From positions 558,001-622,000 of the forward strand of contig CAVVRY010000019.1 in assembly GCA_963750735.1 (NCBI GenBank): a stretch of DNA of 64,000 bases, written 5' to 3'. Within the stretch, counting starts at the first letter, position 1. Every line of letters starts with the position of its first letter. Positions 35,573 to 44,068 of this stretch are shown piece by piece. The translations under genes and the position numbers were made by a program. The notes under the pieces were generated by a model. That model was given only the letters and a program-made list of their open reading frames with translations, was not told the origin of the DNA and made no database searches. Origin of the DNA: JANTGF01 sp963750735 (GTDB lineage: Bacteria > Bacteroidota > Bacteroidia > Bacteroidales > VadinHA17).

Positions 35573-37525
35573 ATGATAAAGTACACCTTCAAATATCTGG
35601 TACTGCCAATCATGTTAATGATTTCTATTAACTTTTCTGCCTTATCACAATTACATTCAAGTTCAAAGAAGGCCATAAGCCATTATAACTCGGCCTTAAG
35701 TAATTACAGACTTATGGATTATGAAGGTGCGAAGAAAGAAGTGGATGCTGCAATTCAAGGAGATTCTGAATTTATTGAGGCATATTTGTTGAAATCTGAG
35801 ATTTATACTGACTTAAAAGATTATCCTCTAGCCATTGAATCTTACAAAAATGTAATTCGAATCGACGATAACTTTTTTCCGAGTTCATACTACAATATTG
35901 GACGTTTGATGGTGCTAAGAGGTAATTATAGTGAGGCAAAAGAATACCTTCAGAAATTTCTTGCCAAAAATGTGAGTGTAGAATCTTTGAATCAGAAGGC
36001 AAAAAAAAATATTAAAATCTGTGAATTTTCTCTTAATGCTATTGAAAATCCAATTGATTTTAATCCTGTAAACCTTGGGCCTATGATAAATACACAATAC
36101 GATGAGTATTGGCCCTCTATAACTGCCGATAATCAAACTTTAGTAATTACACGGTTGGAGCCTATAGCATCCCAGGGATATTCTTCAAAAGAGAAAAGAG
36201 CAGAAAATTTCTATGTAAGCACCAGTGATAATGGAAATTGGTTAAAAGCTATTGAATTAGGACCACCCATTAATACAGATAGAAATGAAGGGGCACAGTC
36301 ACTTTCAGCAGATGGGCACTTTATGTATTACACTTCCTGTAACCGTCCTGATGGATTTGGGAGATGTGATATTTATGTTTCTTCAAAACTAGGTGGCACC
36401 TGGTCTTTCCCTGAAAATATTGGTAATCCAATAAACTCAGGTGCATGGGAAGCTCAGCCCTCCATTTCTTCAGATGGAAGAACATTGTATTTTGTTAGTA
36501 ATCGTCCAGGTGGAATTGGAAAACTGGATATCTGGAAAAGTACACTTAATGACAATGGCACATGGGGAGAGCCAATAAACCTGGGCAAAGAAATTAACTC
36601 ACCAGAAAATGAAATGTCTCCCTATATACATAAGGATAATCAGACTCTGTATTTTTCTTCAGATGGATGGATCGGGATGGGGGGGTATGATCTATTCGTA
36701 TCCAGGTTTGGCGAAGATAGCATTTGGTCTGAACCGAAAAACCTGGGTTATCCAATAAACACCTGGTCTGATGAATCAGGTATGGTTGTTACAGCTGAAG
36801 GGAGTAAAGCGTATTATTCTTCAGCTGTTGTAGATACGGCAGGTAAAGACATATTTGAATTCATTCTATACAGTGAGATTAGACCTAATCCTGTATCCTA
36901 TTTAAAGGGGTATGTGTATGATTCAAAATCGGGTAAACCATTGTATGCTACGTTTAATCTAATTGATCTAAATAGCAGGGAGACAACTGTTGAGGCTTTC
37001 TCTGATAAGAACGGTGAATTTTTGGTAAGTTTACCTACAAATAAGAACTATGCATTGAATGTTTCTAAGGAAGGTTATTTGTTTTATTCTGAGAATTTCT
37101 CCTTAAAGGGATCGAAAGAACTGGCAGACCCTTTTTTGATGGATATTCCATTACAACGAATACGGGTGGGAGAGAAGGAAGTTTTGAGGAATATCTTCTT
37201 TGAATATGATTCGTATGCCCTGCTCAATGAAAGTATTGTTGAGTTAGATAAATTGGTAGATTTCTTAAACATTAATATTGACCTGGAAATAGAAATACAG
37301 GGCCATACCGATAACAAAGGAACACCTGATTATAACCAGAAGCTATCTGAGAATAGAGCCAAAGCAGTGTATGATTACATACGGAGTCATGCAATTGATA
37401 ATAATCGCTTATCCTTTAAAGGACTTGGTGAAGAACAACCCATTGATTCAAATGATACCAAAACAGGGAGAGCTATGAATCGGCGAATTGAATTTGTTGT
37501 GAAGAAGGTAGGAAATAAAAGGTAG
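35573..37525 (+). CDS. PorE-like TPR / beta-propeller / OmpA envelope protein
   Basis: 650 residues in four parts. A signal peptide ends SALSQ, and a TPR segment covers about 35-150 (DAAIQGDSEFIEAYLLKSEIY). PD40-type propeller blades run from about 180 to 430 (repeated ARPSIS/QSLSADG-like blocks such as QPSISSDGRTLYFVSNRPGG and SPYIHKDNQTLYFSSDG). A carboxypeptidase-regulatory-like beta domain spans about 440-520 (LKGYVYDSKSGKPLYATF). The OmpA peptidoglycan-binding domain is at about 535-650 (IQGHTDNKGTPDYNQ, LSENRAKAVYDYI). This order matches PorE, a T9SS component that ties the apparatus to peptidoglycan. Many paralogues with the same order exist, so PorE identity is not certain. Two T9SS cargo proteins are in the window. 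Confidence 0.8.
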   Translation: MIKYTFKYLVLPIMLMISINFSALSQLHSSSKKAISHYNSALSNYRLMDYEGAKKEVDAAIQGDSEFIEAYLLKSEIYTDLKDYPLAIESYKNVIRIDDNFFPSSYYNIGRLMVLRGNYSEAKEYLQKFLAKNVSVESLNQKAKKNIKICEFSLNAIENPIDFNPVNLGPMINTQYDEYWPSITADNQTLVITRLEPIASQGYSSKEKRAENFYVSTSDNGNWLKAIELGPPINTDRNEGAQSLSADGHFMYYTSCNRPDGFGRCDIYVSSKLGGTWSFPENIGNPINSGAWEAQPSISSDGRTLYFVSNRPGGIGKLDIWKSTLNDNGTWGEPINLGKEINSPENEMSPYIHKDNQTLYFSSDGWIGMGGYDLFVSRFGEDSIWSEPKNLGYPINTWSDESGMVVTAEGSKAYYSSAVVDTAGKDIFEFILYSEIRPNPVSYLKGYVYDSKSGKPLYATFNLIDLNSRETTVEAFSDKNGEFLVSLPTNKNYALNVSKEGYLFYSENFSLKGSKELADPFLMDIPLQRIRVGEKEVLRNIFFEYDSYALLNESIVELDKLVDFLNINIDLEIEIQGHTDNKGTPDYNQKLSENRAKAVYDYIRSHAIDNNRLSFKGLGEEQPIDSNDTKTGRAMNRRIEFVVKKVGNKR

Positions 37526-37587
37526 AAGAGACAGAGGCAGTAAGCTTTTGTATATATTACCAGAAAGATCAATAAAATACTTATACA

Positions 37588-37821
37588 ATGGAAACTAAGC
37601 GTTGTAACTGGTCAAAGCATCCCCTGGAAGTTGAGTATCATGATGCAGAATGGGGTGTACCTGTTCACGATGATAAAAAGCACTTTGAGTTTATTGTACT
37701 GGATACCTTTCAGGCAGGTTTAAGCTGGTTGACAATTCTTAAAAAGAGAGAAAATTTCAGAGCCGCATTTGATGGGTTTAATTATGAACTGATTTCAAAA
37801 TATGGAGAAGAAAAAATTTAG
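37588..37821 (+). CDS. tag: DNA-3-methyladenine glycosylase I, N-terminal fragment
   Basis: 77 residues matching the start of Tag: RCNWSKHPLEVEYHDAEWGVPVHDD with a zinc-ligand Cys and His, then FIVLDTFQAGLSWLTILKKRENFRAAFDGF. The frame ends at 37821 because the run AAAAAATTT (37811-37819) carries one extra base. Without it the protein continues as EEKIRELLADQGIIRN into the next fragment. Tag removes 3-methyladenine from alkylated DNA. Only the joined protein (about 187 residues) would be active. Confidence 0.85.
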   Translation: METKRCNWSKHPLEVEYHDAEWGVPVHDDKKHFEFIVLDTFQAGLSWLTILKKRENFRAAFDGFNYELISKYGEEKI

Positions 37822-38149
37822 GGAGTTACTTGCAGACCAGGGAATTATACGTAATAAGTTGAAAATTAATGCTACAATAAGAAATGCCCGTTGTTTTATG
37901 GATGTCCAGGAGGAATTCGGTTCCTTTGATAAATACATCTGGTCTTTTGTAAATGGAAAAACTATTATAAATTCCTGGAAGGACATCTCAGAAATACCTG
38001 CCACTTCTTCAGAATCTGAAGCAATGAGCAAAGATTTAAAAAAGCGAGGTTTTAGTTTTGTTGGATCCACCACCTGTTATGCTTATATGCAGGCTGCCGG
38101 TATGGTAAATGATCACGAAACCTCTTGCTTCAGGTATTCAGAGGTCTAA
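37802..38149 (+). CDS. tag: DNA-3-methyladenine glycosylase I, C-terminal fragment
   Basis: 115 residues giving the remainder of Tag: LADQGIIRNKLKINATIRNAR, the WSFVNGKTI block, the SKDLKKRGFSFVGSTTCYAYMQAAGMVNDH segment and the C-terminal zinc ligands His and Cys in NDHETSCF. The ATG at 37802 is in this frame by chance; its first six residues are not part of the native protein. All family motifs are preserved on both sides of the break, so decay is very recent or absent. Confidence 0.85.
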   Translation: MEKKKFRELLADQGIIRNKLKINATIRNARCFMDVQEEFGSFDKYIWSFVNGKTIINSWKDISEIPATSSESEAMSKDLKKRGFSFVGSTTCYAYMQAAGMVNDHETSCFRYSEV

Positions 38150-38177
38150 TAAAAGACCATAATTAAGAAGTTAGAAG

Positions 38178-38555
38178 CTATACTTCAGCTTCTTCAAGTA
38201 GTTCTTGAACTGCCTCTACAATTTCCCCTTGTTTGAATGGTTTACTGAATACTTTTGTAGCACCGAAAAGTCTTGCTGATTCAAGATATTCTTTTGAATC
38301 AACGCGTCCGCCTCCAGAAATAGCAATAATTTTGACATTTGGATTATGACTCTTTAGTTCCCTGATGGTTTCAAGACCCTCCTTCTCAGGCATGACGATA
38401 TCAGTGATAATAAGATCCGCCGGATACTTATGATAATATCTCAGTCCTTCTTCGCCATTAATGGCAATATCTACATCATACCCTGCTCTTTCGAGCATTT
38501 TTTTAAGCATAAGCAGAATGTACTGCTCATCATCGATTACAAGAATTCTTGGCAT
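38178..38555 (-). CDS. Stand-alone response regulator receiver (CheY-like)
   Basis: 125 residues, one receiver domain only. Acidic pocket DDE at 7-9, phosphoacceptor Asp in LIITDIVMPEK (about 54), switch Ser in IAISGG and Lys in FSKPFKQ. It has no DNA-binding or enzymatic output, so it relays phosphate or controls a partner by binding. Its start codon overlaps the stop of the hybrid kinase by one base (TAATG), which indicates translational coupling. Confidence 0.92.
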   Translation of the reverse strand: MPRILVIDDEQYILLMLKKMLERAGYDVDIAINGEEGLRYYHKYPADLIITDIVMPEKEGLETIRELKSHNPNVKIIAISGGGRVDSKEYLESARLFGATKVFSKPFKQGEIVEAVQELLEEAEV

Positions 38556-40546
38556 TATTGTATCTTTTTTGTTACTTTTTTATCTAAAATCTTCCTAATT
38601 AAAGTACTAAACTTGCTTAATATCAATGGTTTTATAACAATGGCATCAATTCCTTTATCCTTTGCTACTTCTTCAGTAATAGAATCTCCAAAACCTGTAA
38701 TTATTACTGCCTTAATATCAGGTCTGATTTCTTTTAGTTTGTCAATCAGATCGGTACCCAACATATAAGGCATAGTCTGATCTGTTACAATCAGGTCGTA
38801 TCTATCTGGATCTGTAGTAAAGTCTTTTAATGCATCAATACTTTTGGTAAAGATATTCACAGTATAACCAAGACCTTCAAGCATTCTTTTACCCATAAAG
38901 GTAATCTCCTCCTCATCATCTATGAAAAGAATATGTTCTTTTCCTTTAATATTTTTCCCGTTGGCTTTTTCACTGGTTTCAAGTCCTTCACCGTGTTGAG
39001 GAAGATATACTTTGAAATTTGCACCTTTACCAGGTTCGCTGTTTACTGTTATAGCACCGTCAAAACTATTTACTATACCATGAACAACTGATAAACCAAG
39101 TCCTGAACCAGAACCAACCTCCTTCTTTGTAAAGAATGGTTCAAAAATTCTTTCCAGAGTCTGTTTATCCATTCCATGTCCGGAATCATTAACTGAAATA
39201 CAGATATACGTTCCAATTTTGAGCTTAGGTATTTTCCTTACAGTTTCCCTGTCAGCCTTAATGGTATAAAGGTCCACCTTTAAAGTTCCTCCAAGTTCTT
39301 TCATAGCGTGGGATGCATTGGTACAGAGATTCATGATTACCTGGTGAATCTGTGTTGCATCAGCCATAACAGTTCCGCAATTTGGGTCCAGGTCAAGCAC
39401 TATTTCGATATTAGACGGAAAAGAAGCCTTAATGAGGCTTAAAACTTCGCGAATAACCTTATCCATATATATCGGTCTCTTATCTATATCAACCTGGCGA
39501 CTAAATGTGAGTATTTGCTGTACAAGATCTTTAGCTCTCAGAGCAGCATTGTGAATTTGTTCTACGTCATACCTGAGCGTATTTTCCTCATCTAATTCTT
39601 CCAGGGCCATTTCAGTGTAACCCAAAATAGGAGTGAGTATATTATTGAAATCATGGGCTATCCCACCTGCAAGTGTGCCAATAGTTTCCATTTTTTGCAT
39701 CTGAAACAATTGGGATTCAAGCTTATTCCTTTCTTCTTCATACTGGATGCGAGTTTTTATCTCCTTATTTAGTTCCCGGTTTGTTTTTGTAAGCTGCGTT
39801 GTCCGGTCAATAACTCTTTTTTCAAGTGACTCATTGGCTGCAACAACTTTTTCTTGCTCTAGAGCAACCAACTTCCTCATAAAAAAGTCCCTTCTTGCAT
39901 TAACCTCGAGAGTGTAATTAATAAACATACCAATCAGATTCGCACTCAAAAAGAAGGCTCCTGTAATTTTAAGGTGGTTCGCTGATAAGTCTGTGTATAA
40001 GTATGATGTAAGTATATACGCCAGGAATAAAACCCAGCCTATTAAAACAGAGTTCAGAAATCTGGCACGAACAAATGTATACCCAAAAAAGAAAATGAGC
40101 ATTAATCCAGCATAATAGGAGTAAATCCCTTCACCTGCCATGATTATATTCATGTAAATGATACCGCCTCCTGTTATAAACCATACAGTACTAATGGTTA
40201 TCTGACCAAACTTAAGAAAAAGCTTACTGAATGAAAATATAAAACCTATTATTAATACTGGAGTTACAATCCCAAACCTGATAAACCAAATTTGCTGATA
40301 AATTTCTGGGACTGTACTTTTGTCAAGAATTGCAAATAAATCATAGAAGATTAAAGCCAAAATCATCGCAAATCTAAAAGCACCCTGAGATTTTACCGCA
40401 TATTCCTCAAGGAATTCTTTTTCAAGATGTGCCTGATCTTGACTAAATGAAATAGTAAGCGGCTTCAACCTCATCTCATCAGTGGAGGTTAAAGCCGAAC
40501 TAAACCCAAATACTTTCTTTAAGTTATTTAACCTAATCAATTTCAT
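38555..40546 (-). CDS. Six-TM hybrid sensor histidine kinase with C-terminal receiver
   Basis: 663 residues. The N-terminal 210 residues hold about six membrane helices (for example FAMILALIFYDLFAILD, IRFGIVTPVLIIGFIFSF, ILTSYLYTDL region, FFLSANLIGMFINYTL). A coiled coil follows, then HisKA with H-box GTLAGGIAHDFNNILTPILGY and HATPase (N-box MNLCTNASHAMKE, DSGHGMD, GSGSGLGLSVV). The receiver is from about 535 (ILFIDDEEE, phospho-Asp in LIVTDQTMP). The membrane domain without a large periplasmic loop suggests sensing of a lipophilic or membrane-borne signal. It lies 33 bp after the methyltransferase stop and overlaps the receiver gene by one base. Confidence 0.9.
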   Translation of the reverse strand: MKLIRLNNLKKVFGFSSALTSTDEMRLKPLTISFSQDQAHLEKEFLEEYAVKSQGAFRFAMILALIFYDLFAILDKSTVPEIYQQIWFIRFGIVTPVLIIGFIFSFSKLFLKFGQITISTVWFITGGGIIYMNIIMAGEGIYSYYAGLMLIFFFGYTFVRARFLNSVLIGWVLFLAYILTSYLYTDLSANHLKITGAFFLSANLIGMFINYTLEVNARRDFFMRKLVALEQEKVVAANESLEKRVIDRTTQLTKTNRELNKEIKTRIQYEEERNKLESQLFQMQKMETIGTLAGGIAHDFNNILTPILGYTEMALEELDEENTLRYDVEQIHNAALRAKDLVQQILTFSRQVDIDKRPIYMDKVIREVLSLIKASFPSNIEIVLDLDPNCGTVMADATQIHQVIMNLCTNASHAMKELGGTLKVDLYTIKADRETVRKIPKLKIGTYICISVNDSGHGMDKQTLERIFEPFFTKKEVGSGSGLGLSVVHGIVNSFDGAITVNSEPGKGANFKVYLPQHGEGLETSEKANGKNIKGKEHILFIDDEEEITFMGKRMLEGLGYTVNIFTKSIDALKDFTTDPDRYDLIVTDQTMPYMLGTDLIDKLKEIRPDIKAVIITGFGDSITEEVAKDKGIDAIVIKPLILSKFSTLIRKILDKKVTKKIQ

Positions 40547-40579
40547 AAACCCACTTAGAGGTGAGTATTATCAAGTATA

Positions 40580-41548
40580 TCAATTATTTGAATACTTTTT
40601 GAAAATAGGAACTGTCTTATTGGATTGAACGGAATTTCTGTCTTTTAGTTTCACACGCATAAAAAGGTTTACACCTAGTGGCTCCTTCTCAATCCGCACA
40701 TCACCCTGGTTAAGTCCCGATTCACTGGCAATTTTCAGCAATTCATACTCTGATCGATAGTTTAAATGCCATGCAGAAAAGGCTTCCTGTAAGATACGGG
40801 TCGGATTTCTATCAGAGAAGTTTCCAACTACCAATTCACCATATTCATTCAGTAATTTCAAATATTTTTTCAATAGGTAAATAAAGTGTTTTTCCTTGAA
40901 ATAATCAAATAATCCGGCACTCCAAATTAAATCGTAGCGCTTATGTGTATTAAATCTTAATACATTGATCCTGAAAAAGTTTAGTTTTTCAGAATACTCG
41001 TGGTTTTTTCCTTTTGCATATGCAATTGCATTTTCATCTAAGTCAAGCAGATCAAAACTAATATTACTGTTTGGATTATTTCTTAAATATTCGTTAACAT
41101 CCGTTGCAGGGCCTGAACCAAGAATTAGCACCTTTTTCGCATGTATTGATTTTTTTTCTAATTCACTCATCAAATTGATGAAGTATGCTTTTCTATTTCT
41201 AACTGCGGTTGCAGCATGGGATTTTTGCCACCAAATATCCCATTTTTTATACATAGGATCAGTTGAAATTTTCTTTGTATAGATTTTCTCTATCATTAAG
41301 AAATCCCCGGCGTAGCCAAATGGTTTGGTAAAAGCATAACCCTGGGTAGTATTTATATTTCTAAGAAGTGGGTGAAGGACATTTCTCATGTCATTTATGG
41401 CATCCTCACTGAATGAAGCAACCATATTTGCAAATCTTACATAATCTTCCTCATCGGGTCCTCCTTTTTCAAGCATTCCTTCCAGAAAGCTCAATTCTTT
41501 ATCAGTGAGGGCATTCGTAAATCTAATTCTTACATGATCTGCTTTCAT
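40580..41548 (-). CDS. SAM-dependent methyltransferase with GYAGD motif, PhcB-like candidate
   Basis: 322 residues. The N-terminal helical part (1-110) contains FTKPFGYAGDFLMIEKIY. The class I methyltransferase core starts at about 135, with SAM motif I VLILGSGPATDVNEYL, acidic motif II FDLLDLDEN and post-motif YDLIWSAGLFDYF. From memory, the helical GYAGD region followed by a methyltransferase core marks a family annotated as 3-hydroxypalmitate methyl ester (extracellular factor) synthases such as Ralstonia PhcB. It is the first gene of a three-gene operon with a membrane hybrid kinase and a receiver. A role in making the signal that the kinase senses is inferred from this order. Catalysis on a fatty acid is untested. 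Confidence 0.75.
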   Translation of the reverse strand: MKADHVRIRFTNALTDKELSFLEGMLEKGGPDEEDYVRFANMVASFSEDAINDMRNVLHPLLRNINTTQGYAFTKPFGYAGDFLMIEKIYTKKISTDPMYKKWDIWWQKSHAATAVRNRKAYFINLMSELEKKSIHAKKVLILGSGPATDVNEYLRNNPNSNISFDLLDLDENAIAYAKGKNHEYSEKLNFFRINVLRFNTHKRYDLIWSAGLFDYFKEKHFIYLLKKYLKLLNEYGELVVGNFSDRNPTRILQEAFSAWHLNYRSEYELLKIASESGLNQGDVRIEKEPLGVNLFMRVKLKDRNSVQSNKTVPIFKKYSNN

Positions 41549-41688
41549 AATTATTAATTTAGGGTTTAAAAAATTATTGAGCTGCTTACTTCATAGTTAC
41601 CAGTATTGGTTAAGTATAAAATTAATTTGGTATCGTAAAAAGCCTGAAAAAGATACACTTAGAACAATAACATCACTTTCCTTATATA

Positions 41689-41704
41689 GGTGATTTAAAT
41701 CACC
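41689..41704. promoter_or_regulatory. Perfect 16-bp palindrome, candidate operator
   Basis: GGTGATTTAAATCACC equals its own reverse complement. It is 141 bp upstream of the methyltransferase start codon on the minus strand. Length and symmetry are typical for a dimeric helix-turn-helix regulator site. The regulator is unknown. Confidence 0.45.
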
Positions 41705-41769
41705 AGTACAGATAAAAAAAATGTTACATTGTTTAGTTTTTATCATTTTTTGAGCTTATTACAATGTAT

Positions 41770-41783
41770 AATTGCTTGCAATT
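41770..41783. repeat. Short dyad AATTGC-TT-GCAATT
   Basis: Six-base arms with a two-base centre, 66 bp from the 16-bp palindrome. It could be a second regulator site; at this length in AT-rich DNA chance is possible. Confidence 0.25.
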
Positions 41784-42344
41784 GATTTTTTAATAGGCAT
41801 ACAATATTCAGCCTTTGATTTAATTGTAACTAAAGTACTGCACCAAACAAGGTATTGATACTTGCTAAAGGATGATTTTAAATATTGTAAATAAGTGATA
41901 ATCATCATCATAGATTTCGTCTTAGATAGTGATTGAAGTCTGATAAATGACCTTCATCAGGTACTGTGGAACACTCAAAATCTTAGGAAAAGTCAGGTTA
42001 TTATAATTCAATCGACTGTAAATGTAGATGGTAGAGATACTTTTCCTACAGGCAAACAAGTGACATATATTTCCAGAATATGATGATATATCTCACCATT
42101 TGCATTTACTCGGGCTAATTCTCAATGAAAATTACCATTTGAATTTTTATGAATTATATGAGCGAAAGAGAAATTCTAGATTGAGCCCCAGATGCTTAAA
42201 TATTTTTAGCAATATTCAAATGACAAATTTATCTGCCCACCCAACTAAAGTTGTGATGAGTCTGAAATACTTATTTATTGATAAAAATCATAACAGCAAA
42301 TTAGTATATTTGGATACATTTGTCATTTAATGAAATTCATAAAA

Positions 42345-42755
42345 ATGGATTTAACACATATTGAACATATTGGGATAGCAGTTAAAAGTCTTGACAAAGC
42401 AATACCTTTCTATGAGGAGATTTTAGGTTTAACTTGTTATTCAATTGAGGAGGTCAAGGATCAAAAAGTTAAAACTGCATTTTTTAAAATAGGGCAGACA
42501 AAATTAGAACTTCTGGAGGCCACTGATATGGATAGCCCGGTCGCTAAATTTATTGAAAAAAGGGGAGAAGGAGTCCATCATATAGCATTTTCAGTACAGG
42601 ATATTAATGAGTCGCTAAAAAATGTGGAAGAGAAAGGTGTTCGATTGATTGATAAAGAATCGAGGAAGGGTGCTGAAGGATTGGATATTGGCTTCTTGCA
42701 TCCGGCATCAACTTTTGGAGTACTTATGGAATTCTGCGAGAATATAAATAAGTAA
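42345..42755 (+). CDS. mce: Methylmalonyl-CoA epimerase
   Basis: 136 residues from ATG 42345; an ATG five codons earlier (42330) is also possible. It is a glyoxalase-fold protein with paired beta-alpha-beta-beta-beta units. The metal ligands fit the family: His8 in LTHIEHIGIAV, Gln in GQTKLELLE, His in GVHHIAFSV and Glu in GVLMEF. It interconverts (R)- and (S)-methylmalonyl-CoA between propionate/succinate steps. The mutase subunits are not in the window. It is followed by citrate lyase genes, but a 62-bp gap leaves cotranscription open. Confidence 0.9.
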   Translation: MDLTHIEHIGIAVKSLDKAIPFYEEILGLTCYSIEEVKDQKVKTAFFKIGQTKLELLEATDMDSPVAKFIEKRGEGVHHIAFSVQDINESLKNVEEKGVRLIDKESRKGAEGLDIGFLHPASTFGVLMEFCENINK

Positions 42756-42817
42756 TTCATTTAAATTTATTAGTTGAGATTATTTAATTATACTGGTATT
42801 TATTCAATTTAGTATAT

Positions 42818-44041
42818 ATGGGAAAAACTGTCGTGGTAGGTAATGCCGGACCTGGAATACGATCAGATTGTCGTATTTCTTTAGAATTGACTTCCTCTGG
42901 TGGAATTCTTATTGATTTGCAATCGAAGGTGAAATCAATGTATGGTAATTCTATCATGAAACTGGTGGAAGATATATTGATTTATTTTGAAATTAGTGAT
43001 GCAAAAGTCGGATTGGAGGATTCTGGGGCACTCCCTTTTGTAATATCGGCCCGAATGGAATATGCAATTAAAAAGTTGAAACATTCCGAAAAAGAGTTTT
43101 TGCCAGAATTTATTAAGGAAAATAATTATGAAACCAGTCCTGACCGGTTTCGTTTTTCAAGATTATATTTACCAGGAAATACTCCAAGCTTGATGCTCAA
43201 TGCAGGAATACACCAGCCCAATGGAGTAATTCTAGATCTGGAAGATTCTGTTTCCCCGGAAAAGAAAGGAGAAGCACAATATCTTATTCGCAATGGGCTT
43301 CGACAAATTGATTTCATGGGTGTGGAAAGGATGGTTAGAATAAACCAACTTCCAGCTGGTGTTGGTGATCTTAAATTTATCGTGCCACATAATGTTAATT
43401 TGATTTTAGTACCAAAATGTGAAGAGCCTGTTCAGATCCACCAGATTGAGAAAGAGATTGGAAGGATATTTGAAGGAAAGAAAAAGGAACTTGTCAAACC
43501 TATATATCTAATGCCAATAATCGAAAGTGCTTTGGGAGTAGAAAATGCTTTTGATATTGCTAAATCATCACCAAAAATAGTCTCAATGGCCATAGGCCTT
43601 GAGGATTATACTGCTGATTTAGGGGTTGGTCGTACTTCCGAAGGTACTGAATCATTTTATGCCCGCACCCGAATAGTGAATGCCTGTAAAGCTGCAGGTA
43701 TCCAACCAATTGACTCAGTCTTTTCGGATGTTGGAAACCAGGAAGGTCTCAGGGAGGCTGTAAGTATCTCAAAATCTCTTGGATTTGAAGGTATGGGTTG
43801 TATTCATCCACGGCAGATTCAAATTATCCATGAGGGTTTTTCGCCATCCGAGGAGGAAATATCAAAGGCAATGAAAATTGTTCATGCTTATGAAATCGCC
43901 AGAGAAAAAGGATTAGGAGTAGTATCACTCGGTACTAAAATGATTGATGCTCCGGTTGTAAAAAGGGCTCAGAAAAAGATTCAACTTGCAGTGGATCTGG
44001 GAATTGTTTCACCTGATTGGAGAAAGGACTACGAAGAATAA
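42818..44041 (+). CDS. citE: Citrate lyase CitD-CitE fusion (acyl carrier + beta subunit)
   Basis: 407 residues. The N-terminal 95 residues resemble the acyl carrier CitD (GNAGPGIRSDCRISLEL, YGNSIMKLVEDILIYFEI, LEDSGALPFVISARMEYAI). The rest is CitE: LYLPGNTPSLM, GVILDLEDSVSPEKK, MVRINQLPAG, PIIESALGVENAF, GLEDYTADLG and GCIHPRQI. In classical CitD the prosthetic group sits on Ser14 in ESGD/ESSD. Here the matching stretch is IRSD, with Arg at that place and Ser one residue later. The subunit cleaves citryl thioester to acetyl thioester and oxaloacetate. It lies 27 bp before citF. citC, citX and citG are not in the window. Confidence 0.85.
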   Translation: MGKTVVVGNAGPGIRSDCRISLELTSSGGILIDLQSKVKSMYGNSIMKLVEDILIYFEISDAKVGLEDSGALPFVISARMEYAIKKLKHSEKEFLPEFIKENNYETSPDRFRFSRLYLPGNTPSLMLNAGIHQPNGVILDLEDSVSPEKKGEAQYLIRNGLRQIDFMGVERMVRINQLPAGVGDLKFIVPHNVNLILVPKCEEPVQIHQIEKEIGRIFEGKKKELVKPIYLMPIIESALGVENAFDIAKSSPKIVSMAIGLEDYTADLGVGRTSEGTESFYARTRIVNACKAAGIQPIDSVFSDVGNQEGLREAVSISKSLGFEGMGCIHPRQIQIIHEGFSPSEEEISKAMKIVHAYEIAREKGLGVVSLGTKMIDAPVVKRAQKKIQLAVDLGIVSPDWRKDYEE

Positions 44042-44068
44042 TAAATTATTAAGAATCCAATAGAATAT

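Larger units (their letters stand above)
41549..42329. other. Long intergenic region upstream of methyltransferase-kinase operon
   Basis: The largest non-coding stretch in the window. It holds a perfect 16-bp palindrome (41689-41704) and a 6+2+6 dyad (41770-41783), both upstream of the minus-strand operon. A 76-codon plus-strand frame at 42100-42330 lacks family resemblance, ATG and ribosome site, and I regard it as chance. No tRNA or small RNA structure was recognised. Confidence 0.6.

Noticed and set aside
42100..42330. 76-codon plus-strand frame in the long intergenic region
   Set aside because: It begins at TTG without a ribosome site, shows no family resemblance or signal, and ends in the next gene start. 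It is probably chance in AT-rich DNA.
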